This document shows, piece after piece, positions 10,422 to 17,152 of a DNA stretch of 17,152 bases. The stretch lies in assembly GCA_001303665.1 (NCBI GenBank), contig LJUF01000057.1:1-17152 (forward strand). Direction: 5' to 3'. The notes under the pieces are model-generated. The model made no database searches. It had not been told where the DNA came from and worked only from the letters and a program-made list of their open reading frames with translations. Position numbers and translations under genes: made by a program. How positions within the stretch are numbered: position 1 is the stretch's first letter; each line of letters starts with the position of its first letter. The DNA is from Phycisphaerae bacterium SM23_33. Lineage in GTDB: Bacteria; Planctomycetota; Phycisphaerae; SM23-33.

Positions 10422-10678
10422 TGTATCTGACGCCGTCGGCCGGCTCGGGTTCCACGGCAAATGCATGATCCTTCCCGGCGCCTCGCCGCCTCCGGCCCGG
10501 GCGATCGGCCGGGCGGCCGCGCCCCAGGGCATCCGGCGTTCCCGATACTATATCGAATATGTGTCGCCCCGGGCTCAAGCCGGCTTCATTCTCGGCCGAA
10601 TTAAGTAACGTCGGCCGGCCGGGGCCTCGCGGGCATTGCCCCCCGCCACAGGCGCAGCTTGGCCTTAAGGAGTCCGCC

Positions 10679-11098
10679 GTGTCCATGAAGGTGCTGATTG
10701 TTGATTCCGACGGGCGCTTCGTCGGTCAGGCCAGGGACATCCTGGAATCCTGCGGCCATTACGTCGTCCACGAACCCCGCCCCGAGCAGGCCCTGGCCCG
10801 CGCCCGCAAGTGGCGGCCGGATGTCACACTCATCAGCGCCGAGCTGCCCGCCGCTTCCGAGGGCGACCTGCTGCGGCGCTTCGGCGACGTTCGGCCCCGC
10901 CCCGCCGTCCTGCTGGTGGTATCCCTGGACCGCTTCGACAAGGCCTGGCAGGCCTGGCAGCGCGGCGGCGACGAGGTGCTCTTCAAGCCCATGCTCCAGC
11001 CTTCCGAGCTGCACGTGAGCATCCTGGTCGCCCGGGAGAACGCCCTGCTGCCGCGCCGGCCAGGCGTCATGGCCCACCCCGTTGCCAAATCGGCCTGA
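10679..11098 (+). CDS. Stand-alone receiver-like protein lacking the phospho-acceptor Asp
   Basis: The product is 139 residues and carries only a CheY-like receiver fold. GTG at 10679 is the best start: AAGGAG (10667-10672) lies 6 nt before it, while the ATG at 10685 would be 12 nt away. The strand-1 acidic pair is present (VDSD, D9 and D11), and the conserved Lys is present (FKPM, K103). The position that normally holds the phosphorylated Asp, six residues after DV in the strand-3 motif, is Ser53 (DVTLISAELP; codon AGC). The usual Thr/Ser after strand 4 is Ser82 (LLVVS). It is therefore probably an atypical, phosphorylation-independent receiver, acting by protein contact. No output domain follows. 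It is divergent from the MoxR operon and could be a partner, but nothing in the sequence proves this. Confidence 0.78.
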   Translation: MSMKVLIVDSDGRFVGQARDILESCGHYVVHEPRPEQALARARKWRPDVTLISAELPAASEGDLLRRFGDVRPRPAVLLVVSLDRFDKAWQAWQRGGDEVLFKPMLQPSELHVSILVARENALLPRRPGVMAHPVAKSA

Positions 11099-11180
11099 GC
11101 CCGCCGGCACGGCGATACCAAGCGCCACGGGCGCGCGCCGCGGCACATTCCCTTCGGGGCAGCTCCAAGTGCGACGCCGA

Positions 11181-11466
11181 TCACCGCCCCCTCAGGCATG
11201 AGAGACAGCCCTCAGGCTCTCGTCGTGCAGAGACCGCTTCCTCCAGAAGCGCCTGCTCCAGGCGGGTGCGAAGGCCGGCCCGTGGCGATGGTCGAGCGGT
11301 TGGGCATGCACAAGGGGTTGGACACGTACGCCCGTTGAAGGTTGACGCCCGCGGCCGCCAGCCGATCCAGGTTCGGCGGGCGGATGACCTGGTTTCCGGC
11401 GCAGCCCATGTGGTTCTGCCGCATCTGGTCCGTGGTGATCAGCAGCACGCTCAGCGGTTCAGCCAT
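11181..11466 (-). pseudogene. Sulfatase remnant with large internal deletion
   Basis: The first 71 residues are a good type I sulfatase N-terminus: LLITTDQMRQNHMGCAGN, then LDRLAAAG, then the formylglycine motif CMPNR followed by STIATGR. The frame then changes. In the +1 frame a sulfatase-like C-terminal helix reads LRTRLEQALLEEAV and ends at TGA 11181-11183. About 370 codons of a normal 470-residue sulfatase are missing between the two parts. The 5' end is about 86% identical over the first 81 nt to the sulfatase gene at 12227-13645, so the two are paralogues. A good -10-like hexamer (TATAAT) remains upstream. The longest continuous frame gives only 84 residues with an unrelated tail, and no catalytic fold can form. 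Confidence 0.8.
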
Positions 11467-11490
11467 GCCTCACGCCTATCATCGCAAGTC

Positions 11491-11496
11491 ATTATA
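11491..11496 (-). promoter_or_regulatory. Candidate -10 element upstream of the sulfatase remnant
   Basis: A perfect TATAAT is read on the minus strand, 25 nt before the remnant's ATG. The best -35-like match (TTGGAG) is only 14 nt away, shorter than usual. It probably marks the old promoter of the decayed sulfatase. Confidence 0.3.
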
Positions 11497-11545
11497 TTGC
11501 CGTTCCTTACCTCCAACTTCGACGGGCTTGATCTGAACAGTCCGG

Positions 11546-12043
11546 TCACAACATCCATGTCTCCAGCTCTTGCTTTGACGGTGTTTCCGGCGGCTCGGCC
11601 GGGGGTGTCTGCGGCGCGGTCCCGGCCGGCGGTGCGGCGCCGAGCTCGGCCAGAATGTCCTCCCAGTGCCGGCGCGATTCATCTGCGGCCCGACTGGATC
11701 GCCAGAGTCTGAGCACGTCAGCGAAGGACACGTAGCAGGCCTTTGAGAAGCCGGCGACGTCGGCCTCCTCCGGATCCACCCCCAGCCAGGCCGCCAGCCT
11801 CAGCCACTCCGGATCGCGCCGGCCGACGGCCAGGCCGGCGATGTCCGGCGGCCGGGGAAAGTGCACGGCACGCAGGTGTCCTCCAGCCACCAAGCGGCTT
11901 ATGGTCATTCGGCTGACGGCGAGCATGGCGGCGGCCTGGGCCTGGCTGACCAGCCCGGCCGGGTGCCGCCTCAAGGCCCGCGCGTACCAGACCATCATGG
12001 CCGCTCCAAGATCCTCTCTGCTATATGCCTTGCCTCGTGCCAT
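11546..12043 (-). CDS. Small helix-turn-helix DNA-binding protein
   Basis: The product is 165 residues from the ATG at 12041-12043 (MARGKAYSRED). A longer frame starts at a TTG (12080-12082), but its extra residues are unlike a domain and TTG is a poor start. Residues 31-60 form a clear winged HTH of the MerR/excisionase type: SQAQAAAMLAVSRMTISRL, then a turn and GGHLRAV. The middle contains a second short segment (ACYVSFADVLRLWRSS, 102-117). The C-terminus is Pro/Ala-rich and probably disordered. No membrane segment is present. It lies between two sulfatase-derived genes on the same strand and could regulate them or be a leftover of a mobile element. No integrase or transposase is visible nearby. 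Its exact family was not recognised. Confidence 0.72.
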   Translation of the reverse strand: MARGKAYSREDLGAAMMVWYARALRRHPAGLVSQAQAAAMLAVSRMTISRLVAGGHLRAVHFPRPPDIAGLAVGRRDPEWLRLAAWLGVDPEEADVAGFSKACYVSFADVLRLWRSSRAADESRRHWEDILAELGAAPPAGTAPQTPPAEPPETPSKQELETWML

Positions 12044-12070
12044 GGCCCTAAAGGTAGCCTCGCAGATACA

Positions 12071-12099
12071 GAATGTAAACAATATTCGTTATTCTTGTA
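12071..12099. promoter_or_regulatory. AT-rich promoter/operator candidate of the HTH gene
   Basis: A marked AT-rich pocket begins 28 bp before the chosen start. On the minus strand TTACAA and TACATT are 17 nt apart, a modest sigma-70-like match. The stretch is also loosely symmetric (TGTTACAA against TTGTTTACA at its ends), as expected of an autoregulatory site. Both readings are weak. Confidence 0.28.
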
Positions 12100-12226
12100 A
12101 CAGCGCCCCGGCTTATCTCGGGCCAGGCCCAGAAAGGCCGTTGTCCTGCGACACCTGCCTGCCGCGGCGGCGTGTCGGCAGCAGCCCCGTTGGGGCCATG
12201 GGGGCAAATCCTAGGCCGAGGCCGAC

Positions 12227-13645
12227 CTACGCCCCCGCGGTGGGCCAGAGACGCTCATCCTCGCGGAGGATCAATTCCTGCAGGAGCCGCCTTTCCAGCG
12301 CCCGGAGGTCCTCAGCGCAAGCCTTTGACGCATAGAGGTTTCGAGCCTCCGGAACGTCCGCGGTCATGTCGTACAGCTCCCCGTAATCCTGCCCCCCGTA
12401 ACAGGTCAGCTTGCGACTGGGCGTGATGATCGTCCGCAGGTTATCCCCCTCGGGCGTGCGGTATTCGACGAAGGCGGCGTCGCGCCGGCTCGCCAGGATC
12501 GTCGGGGCGACGTCGCAAGAGCTGAACAGGCCGTCCGACCGCGCCCCGGCCGCTCCGCCTGGAACCCGCCAGAGCATCGGCACGTTGATGAGACCCTCGA
12601 GCAGCCAAGGACCCTTCAGCAGCAGCCCGCAGTCGCCCATCAGGTCGCCGTGGTCGGAGGTGAAGATGACAATGGTATTCGCGGCCAGAGGAGTCTGGTC
12701 CAGGACGTCCAGCAGCCTGCCGACGTTCTCATCCACCATGGCGACCATGCCGTAGGTTCGGGCGATGATCTCGCGGAGCTGGGCCTCGGTCGTATCCCGC
12801 AGGGCGGCCCGGAAGTGCGGCGGCTTGTCGGCGAGGGCCTCCGGCCCCAGCCGGGGGATGACGATCTCCGCCGGGTCGTACATGGTGTCGTAGGGCTTGG
12901 GCGGGCTGAAGGGGTGATGGGGGTCGGGAAAGCTGACCCACAGCAGGAAGGGCCGGCCGTCGGCGGCCCGCTGGCGGAGGTATTCGCTGCCGATCTCGCC
13001 CAGCCAGTTGCTGCTGTGGGCCTGATGAGGATACAGCGGCGTGAAGCTCTCGAACGCGCCGGTGGGGGAGGGCTCGAACTGGAATTGCTTGTCCAGGGCG
13101 GAGGGGAATTTCGCCTTGACCCACTCGCAGAAGTGGGCGCGGTTGAGGTTGGCGTGGCCGTGGCCGACGGAGATCTGCACGTACTGGAAGCCGTAATAGG
13201 GGCCCGTCCATTCCGGCGAGTTGACGCCCTGCTCCCAGGCCGGCCCGCACTCGATGCCCCGCGGCACGCCGTCAAACGGCATGGCCGTGATGCGGAAGTG
13301 CGGCTTGCCGAAGAAGGCGGTGTGATAACCGTGTTCGTTCAGGATGTCCGCGATGGTCCGCTCGCACTCGGGCAGGTCCACGCCGTTGCACCAACAGCGG
13401 TGGTTTCGCGGCAGCCGGCCGGTGGCGATGGTGGCGCGATTGGGCATGCAGACCGGATTGTTCACGTAAGCCCTGTCGAGGCAGATTCCGCCGGCCGCCA
13501 GGCGGTCGAGGCCCGGGGTGCCGATGACGGGAGGGGCTCCAAATCGCGAACTTCGCGATTTGGAGACCACGTTTCCGGCGCAGCCCATGTGGTCGCGCCG
13601 CATCTGGTCGGTGGTAATCAGCAGCACGTTCAGCGGGCCGGCCAT
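12227..13645 (-). CDS. Type I sulfatase (alkaline phosphatase superfamily)
   Basis: The product is 472 residues and probably hydrolyses sulfate esters of a glycan after formylglycine formation. The catalytic motif CMPNR (C66, P68, R70) is followed by ATIATGR. The metal-site residues D13 and Q14 lie in TTDQMR. Other active-site residues are GKPH (K114, H116), SDHGD (D331, H332) and K344 in LLKGPW. No signal peptide is visible, so it may act in the cytoplasm or be exported by another route. Two oddities stand out. A 13-residue insertion (residues 28-40, SKSRSSRFGAPPV) is absent from the paralogous remnant. The segment that normally follows APTIL is missing, because APTIL runs straight into ASRRDAAFVEYR (residues 381-397), suggesting an in-frame loss of roughly 30 residues. 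The start has GGAAGG 9 nt upstream. It follows the URO-D-like gene by 103 bp, probably as an operon. Activity cannot be assumed. Confidence 0.9.
   Translation of the reverse strand: MAGPLNVLLITTDQMRRDHMGCAGNVVSKSRSSRFGAPPVIGTPGLDRLAAGGICLDRAYVNNPVCMPNRATIATGRLPRNHRCWCNGVDLPECERTIADILNEHGYHTAFFGKPHFRITAMPFDGVPRGIECGPAWEQGVNSPEWTGPYYGFQYVQISVGHGHANLNRAHFCEWVKAKFPSALDKQFQFEPSPTGAFESFTPLYPHQAHSSNWLGEIGSEYLRQRAADGRPFLLWVSFPDPHHPFSPPKPYDTMYDPAEIVIPRLGPEALADKPPHFRAALRDTTEAQLREIIARTYGMVAMVDENVGRLLDVLDQTPLAANTIVIFTSDHGDLMGDCGLLLKGPWLLEGLINVPMLWRVPGGAAGARSDGLFSSCDVAPTILASRRDAAFVEYRTPEGDNLRTIITPSRKLTCYGGQDYGELYDMTADVPEARNLYASKACAEDLRALERRLLQELILREDERLWPTAGA
13526..13564. repeat. Palindromic insertion inside the sulfatase gene
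   Basis: Comparison with the paralogous remnant shows a 39-nt in-frame insertion. It contains a perfect palindrome at 13537-13565: arms CTCCAAATCGCGAA and its reverse complement around one central base. It adds 13 residues (residues 28-40 of the sulfatase) without breaking the frame. GTC lies on both sides of the insertion and could be a target duplication. The arms are AT-richer than their surroundings. Confidence 0.7.
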
Positions 13646-13748
13646 GATTCACGTCCTTCCGGGGCAGCGGGAACCGTCAAGGAGGCGAAGTTAGCCTGCC
13701 GGGCGCGCCGTGCAAGCCCAAAAGCTCCGGCCGGGCGCGGGCAGGACG

Positions 13749-14734
13749 TTACCGCCCGCGCAATTCGTGATACGCCGACATGCAGGCCTCGGCGTTCTCG
13801 ATCGGCACGTTGGGGGGGATGTGGTTGCCCACGGCGAAGAAGTATCCCGGGCAGTGCCGGCCGAGGTCCATGCAGCGCTTGACCTCACGGACAATGTCGG
13901 TCTTCGTGCCGTAGGTCAGGATGCGGCAGTCGGCGTTGCCGACGATGACGTGCGTGCGGCCGTATTTCCGGCAGATGTATTCCAGGTCGGTGGTGGGCTC
14001 GAAGATGAAGCCGTCGGCCCCGGCGGCGGCGATGTCGTCCACATACTCGGTGAAGTTGCCGTCCGAGCAGAACAGCACTTTCTTGCCGGCGTCCTTGACG
14101 CAGTCCCAGTAGCGCCGGAAGTTCGGAAACACGTAGCTGCGGTAGAACTGCGGCGAGAAGATCCCCCCGGCCGTCCACACGATGTCGTCGTGGGTGAGGA
14201 ACACCTCGACGTCGGTGGCCGCCCAGGCCCGGACGTACTGCATGAGGTAGTTGGCCCAGCGGTTCAGCACATCGCCGAAACGCTCGGCGTCGCAGCCCGC
14301 CGCCAGCAGCAGGTTCTCCCAGCCGAAGGCGGCGATGGCAAAGCTCACCACCGAGCGGTACAGGCCGCCGGGGATCACGTAATCGCCCCGCCGGGCCTGC
14401 TCGTACCACCGCTGGTATTTCTCGACCTGCCGGGCGTGGTCGACCCGGCCGTATTCCTGGAACGGATCCAGGTTGAAAATCTCCTCCAGGTCGCGGAAGG
14501 GCGACTCGCTCGGCCGGCGGTAGTCGCTGCCGTCGTCCCGCCAGACGCCATGGCCCATGTCGGTCCAGCGCCCGGGCAGGTCGGCGGGCACGCCGGTGTC
14601 TCGGCAAAGCCCGCTTGCCTGCCCGACTTTTCCCTCAGGGCTGCCAGCCACCGGGAATGGGTGATGTACTGCGTGTGCGGGATTTCGTCGGGCGCGGCCA
14701 ACCGGATGGCCGCCATGCCGCGCTGGTAGCTCAT
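13749..14734 (-). pseudogene. Uroporphyrinogen-decarboxylase-like methyltransferase with frameshift
   Basis: Two minus-strand frames together encode one URO-D superfamily protein. The N-terminus starts at ATG 14732-14734, 4 nt after GGAGG, and reads MSYQRGMAAIRLAAP, then DEIPHTQYITHSRW, a typical start for this family. The rest continues in the frame one base back: GRWTDMGHGVWRDDGSDYR, then SFAIAAFGWENLLLAAG, VLFCSDGNFTEYV, GADGFIFEPTTDLEY and VIVGNADCR, ending CMSAYHELRGR. The switch lies between about 14590 and 14640, as if one base (or 3n+1 bases) were lost. Proteins of this kind in planctomycete catabolic clusters are related to corrinoid-dependent methyltransferases and are unlikely to make haem, but the substrate is unknown. 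A truncated product could start from GTG 14589-14591 (280 residues). An assembly or sequencing error would restore a normal gene. It heads the minus-strand unit that includes the sulfatase. Confidence 0.75.
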
Positions 14735-14822
14735 AGCGCCTCCGCCGGCGTCGGCCGCCGGCCGGGGCAATCTTACATGCAGCCCCGCCCCGTCGCCAGA
14801 AGCCCCGCCGGGGCCTGCGTGC

Positions 14823-14850
14823 TTGCCAACGCCCGGCCGCACTGTATGCT
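14823..14850 (+). promoter_or_regulatory. Candidate promoter of the GH5-like gene
   Basis: TTGCCA (14823-14828) and TATGCT (14845-14850) are 16 nt apart, a fair sigma-70-like pair. Transcription would start about 70 nt before the GTG start. The region 14735-14926 is divergent, so a promoter for the minus-strand URO-D-like gene should also lie here. Confidence 0.33.
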
Positions 14851-14926
14851 GCGGGCGTTGACCGGCTGGTTTGCGGCCAGTGCGCGCCGCGGTTCACGGC
14901 CGGCGGCGTCGATAAGGAGGCATCCA

Positions 14927-15970
14927 GTGTCAGCAGAGGCCTTCACCCCGCAACGGATCCCGCCGGTGTGCGGGTTCAACCTGCTGGAGAAGTTCGCCTG
15001 GAGGCAGGACCGGCCGCGGGGCGGGCGCTTCCAGGAGTGGGACTTCGACTTCATGGCCGAGCACGGCTTCCGCTTTGCCCGGCTGCCGATGGATTACCGC
15101 TGCTGGACGGCCGACCTGGCCGGCCCGCGGCGGGACATCGTGCAGGCCGTCCTGGATGAGGTGGCCGAGGCCGTCGAGATGGGCAAGGCTCGCGGCATCC
15201 ACGTCTGCGTCAACATCCACCGCGGCCCCGGCTATTGCATCAACCGGCCGGAGATCGAGCCGTTCAATCTCTGGACCGACGCGGCCGCCCAGGAGGCCTT
15301 CGCCCACCACTGGGGGACCATCGCCGAACGCTTCAAGGGCTACTCCAACGACGAATGCTCCTTCGACCTGCTCAACGAGCCGCCCGGCTACGGCCAGCGG
15401 GGCTTCAGCAGCGAGTCGCACCGCACGGTCATGGAAATGGCCGCCGAGGCCATCCGCCAAGTCACGCCCGACAGGCTCATCATCTGCGACGGCCACGGCG
15501 GCGGGCACTGGCCCAGCGAGGAGCTGCTGGAGCTGGCCGTGGCCCAGTCCATGCGCGGATACATCCCCTTCGAGGTGACGCATCACAAGGCCCACTGGTG
15601 CAGGCGGCCGGAGGGCTACGTCTGGCCCGAGCCCGCCTGGCCCATGAACGTCCCGGACCAGGCCGGGCCGTGGGACAAGGCCCGACTGCAGCGCGAAGTC
15701 TACCAGCCTTGGCGGCAGCTCCAGGCCAAGGGCGTGGGCGTGCACTGCGGCGAGGCCGGCGTCTACAACCAGACACCCGCCGAGGCCACTTATGCCTTCC
15801 TGGACGACCTGCTGTCGATCTTCAACGAGAACGGCTGGGGCTGGGCGCTGTGGAACCTGCGCGGGGCCTTCGGCGTGCTGGATAGCGGCCGGGCCGACGC
15901 GGCGACCGAGCCCTGCGGCGACCACCAGCTCGACCGCAGGATGCTCGAGTTGCTCAAGCGGCACCTGTAA
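14927..15970 (+). CDS. Glycoside hydrolase family 5-type glycosidase
   Basis: The product is 347 residues, a single (beta/alpha)8 catalytic domain. The GTG start has a strong AAGGAGG (14914-14920) six nt upstream; the frame extends further up, but without domain-like sequence. Family features in order: VCGFNLLEKFAW near the start, FRFARLPMDYRCW (48-60), NIHRGPGYCIN (96-106), the acid/base motif DLLNEPPG with E151, and the nucleophile motif HCGEAGVYN with E275. The aromatic subsite motif WGWALWNLRGAFGVLDS follows (304-320). Both catalytic glutamates are present, so it should be active on a beta-linked glycan; the exact polymer is not predictable. No signal peptide is seen, so it probably acts on imported oligosaccharides. 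It is divergent from the URO-D/sulfatase unit and 121 bp before a beta-helix protein gene. Confidence 0.88.
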   Translation: MSAEAFTPQRIPPVCGFNLLEKFAWRQDRPRGGRFQEWDFDFMAEHGFRFARLPMDYRCWTADLAGPRRDIVQAVLDEVAEAVEMGKARGIHVCVNIHRGPGYCINRPEIEPFNLWTDAAAQEAFAHHWGTIAERFKGYSNDECSFDLLNEPPGYGQRGFSSESHRTVMEMAAEAIRQVTPDRLIICDGHGGGHWPSEELLELAVAQSMRGYIPFEVTHHKAHWCRRPEGYVWPEPAWPMNVPDQAGPWDKARLQREVYQPWRQLQAKGVGVHCGEAGVYNQTPAEATYAFLDDLLSIFNENGWGWALWNLRGAFGVLDSGRADAATEPCGDHQLDRRMLELLKRHL

Positions 15971-15989
15971 GCAGGAGGATTAAGGCAGG

Positions 15990-16032
15990 AGGCGGCGCGG
16001 CCTTTCCGATCAAGGGCTTGGAAGCGCCGCCT
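15990..16032 (+). terminator. Candidate stem-loop terminator after the GH5-like gene
   Basis: AGGCGGCGC (15990-15998) pairs perfectly with GCGCCGCCT (16024-16032), leaving a 25-nt loop. It is followed by TTGTTGTGT, a weak U-rich tail. The stem starts about 20 nt after the GH5-like stop codon. The poor U-tract makes this partial evidence; it could also be a processing or attenuation hairpin before the next gene. Confidence 0.45.
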
Positions 16033-16091
16033 TGTTGTGTATCCTTTCTGCGTCCGCGGATTGGCCAATGACCTGGTTGGAAGGAGCGATC

Positions 16092-17152
16092 ATGCCCGGC
16101 GATGGAATGCTGAACGTTCGTGACTTCGGCGCGGTCGGCGACGGCGAGGCCGACGACACCGCCGCAATTCAAAAGGCCATCAACAAGGCCGCCCGGGCCG
16201 GCGCCACGGTGCTGGTGCCCGCCGGCGCTTTCAGAGTCTCGAGGCTGAAGCTGCGCTCGCACACGGGGCTGCTGGGCTACCCCACCTGGAGCTACCGCGA
16301 CTTCGGCGGCTCCATCCTGCGCCTGGCCGACGCCGGCGCGCCCTGCCTGCTGGACCTGACCGGCGCCGTGGGCGTCACCATCAACGGGCTGTGTCTGGAC
16401 GGGCAGCGGCTGCCCGGGAAAACCCACGGCGTCATGTTTGCAAAGCCCAACTACGGCAAGCAGGAGGACGCCCCCCGCATCGAGCGCTGCCGCATCAGCG
16501 GCTTCTCCGGCGACGGCGTCCACCTGCGGCGGATCTGGTGCTTCAGCGTCCGCCACTGCATGCTCAGCCACAACGGCGGCCACGGCCTGTACGTCCGCGG
16601 CTGGGACGGCTTCATCCTGGACAACTGGCTGAGCGGCAACGCCGGCGCCGGCTACGCCGCCCCCGACGAAAACTCCTCCATCACCATGACCGCCAACCGC
16701 ATCGAATGGAACCAGGCCGGCGGCATCGTCGTGAACGACGGGCATCTTTACAACATCACCGGCAACTACATCGACCGCTCCGGCGGGCCCGGCATCCGCC
16801 TGACCGGAGGCCGCCACTTCACCATCTTCGGCAACGTCATCTACCGCAGCGGCCGGCCGGACTGGCGGGACCTGGCTGAGTATGAAGACTCCCACGTCTG
16901 GTTCGAGGGCGTGGTTAGTCTGACCTTTTCCGGCAACACCATGCGGGTGGCCCGCGACGACGGCGACACCGGCAACTTCTCGCCCCGATACGGCGTCGTC
17001 TACCACCGCCTCGAAAACAGTCTCATCAAGAACAACACCATGCAGGACGGCGCCCTGGAAAAGCTCTTCGTGGACCTGCACGACAACCGCGCCAACGTCA
17101 TCATCGCCGACAACGTCGGCAGCCTGTTCGTCCCGCCGAAAGACAAGAACCC
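16092..17152 (+). CDS. Pectate-lyase-like right-handed beta-helix protein (partial)
   Basis: The frame is open from ATG 16092 to the right edge (353 codons), so the C-terminus is missing. AAGGAG (16081-16086) lies 5 nt before the start. The N-terminus LNVRDFGAVGDGEADDTAAI is the classic opening of Pectate_lyase_3 / GH28-type beta-helix proteins. Repeated coils follow, with Asn-rich turns such as ITMTANRIEWNQAGGIVV, YNITGNYIDRSGGPGIRLTGG and LTFSGNTMRV, and SLIKNNTMQ later. This is a parallel beta-helix, probably a polysaccharide lyase or glycoside hydrolase acting on uronic-acid-containing glycans. No signal peptide is visible, and catalytic residues cannot be assigned with certainty. Its position beside GH5 and sulfatase genes supports a role in degrading a complex plant or algal polysaccharide. 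Confidence 0.85.
   Translation, partial: MPGDGMLNVRDFGAVGDGEADDTAAIQKAINKAARAGATVLVPAGAFRVSRLKLRSHTGLLGYPTWSYRDFGGSILRLADAGAPCLLDLTGAVGVTINGLCLDGQRLPGKTHGVMFAKPNYGKQEDAPRIERCRISGFSGDGVHLRRIWCFSVRHCMLSHNGGHGLYVRGWDGFILDNWLSGNAGAGYAAPDENSSITMTANRIEWNQAGGIVVNDGHLYNITGNYIDRSGGPGIRLTGGRHFTIFGNVIYRSGRPDWRDLAEYEDSHVWFEGVVSLTFSGNTMRVARDDGDTGNFSPRYGVVYHRLENSLIKNNTMQDGALEKLFVDLHDNRANVIIADNVGSLFVPPKDKN

Larger units (their letters stand above)
10235..10678. other. Divergent intergenic region between MoxR operon and receiver gene
   Basis: No convincing gene lies in these 444 bases; short open frames here have biased, unstructured translations. The region is less GC-rich in two pockets (about 10340-10425 and 10540-10565), where promoters for the two diverging units are expected. 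It also holds two short dyads: GGCGGAT/ATCCGCC (10402-10408 with 10415-10421) and CGATA-CTA-TATCG (10543-10555). Both could be regulator sites; this is inferred from symmetry and location only. Confidence 0.6.

Noticed and set aside
10284..10532. Small minus-strand open frame in the intergenic region
   Set aside because: No convincing Shine-Dalgarno site or domain, low-complexity translation, and it overlaps candidate promoter sites.
12080..12082. TTG as the start of the HTH gene
   Set aside because: The extra 13 residues are Cys/Phe-rich and unlike a domain, and they overlap the likely promoter; the ATG at 12041-12043 begins a normal-looking protein.
12184..12196. GCCCC-GGGGC hairpin after the sulfatase as a terminator
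   Set aside because: It is perfect but only 5 bp and has no U-tract on the minus strand. Hairpins this short are frequent in GC-rich DNA; a similar one occurs at 11122-11134.
14628..14634. GGGAAAA heptamer (minus strand) as a programmed -1 frameshift site in the URO-D-like gene
   Set aside because: The heptamer is out of phase with the upstream frame, which reads AGG GAA AAG there, so classical slippage would not join the two parts.
15954..17081. Minus-strand open frame of 375 codons
   Set aside because: It runs opposite the clear beta-helix protein and its Shine-Dalgarno site. The composition (Val/Ala/Gly) is typical of an antisense shadow.

Overview
This is a GC-rich bacterial window with tightly packed genes. 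The gene set resembles Planctomycetota (Phycisphaerae-like), with Lentisphaerota or Verrucomicrobiota as alternatives. The signs are a MoxR/DUF58/BatA/DUF4175-type operon, one intact-frame sulfatase and one sulfatase remnant, a uroporphyrinogen-decarboxylase-like methyltransferase, and polysaccharide-active enzymes with GTG starts. The lineage is inferred from gene content only.

Left part (1-10234, minus strand): one operon, transcribed right to left. The order is MoxR ATPase (9233-10234), second MoxR ATPase (8147-9187), DUF58 protein (7206-8114), BatA-like protein with VWA and glutaminase-like domains (5059-7206), large DUF4175-like membrane protein (792-5015), and a second membrane VWA protein that runs off the left edge (1-762). 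Gaps are 29-45 bp, and DUF58/BatA overlap at a TGATG junction. Together they look like a membrane-anchored MoxR-VWA chaperone or remodelling machine: two AAA+ motors, three proteins with MIDAS metal sites, and one large periplasm-facing scaffold. The first MoxR carries Ile instead of the usual sensor-1 Asn.

Middle (10235-12226): a 444-bp divergent intergenic region separates the operon from a stand-alone receiver-domain protein (10679-11098, plus strand) whose phospho-acceptor Asp is replaced by Ser. It is followed by the remnant of a sulfatase gene (11181-11466, minus) and a small helix-turn-helix protein (11546-12043, minus).

Right part (12227-17152): a carbohydrate/sulfated-glycan catabolism region. 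On the minus strand, a methyltransferase-like URO-D gene with a frameshift (13749-14734) precedes a sulfatase (12227-13645). The sulfatase contains a 39-nt in-frame insertion carrying a perfect 14-bp-arm palindrome, and appears to lack part of its C-terminal subdomain. Divergently, on the plus strand, lie a GH5-type glycosidase (14927-15970) and a pectate-lyase-like beta-helix protein (16092 to the right edge, open). The three minus-strand catabolic genes all show deletions, frameshift or insertion, which suggests ongoing local decay. Assembly error is the alternative for the frameshift.
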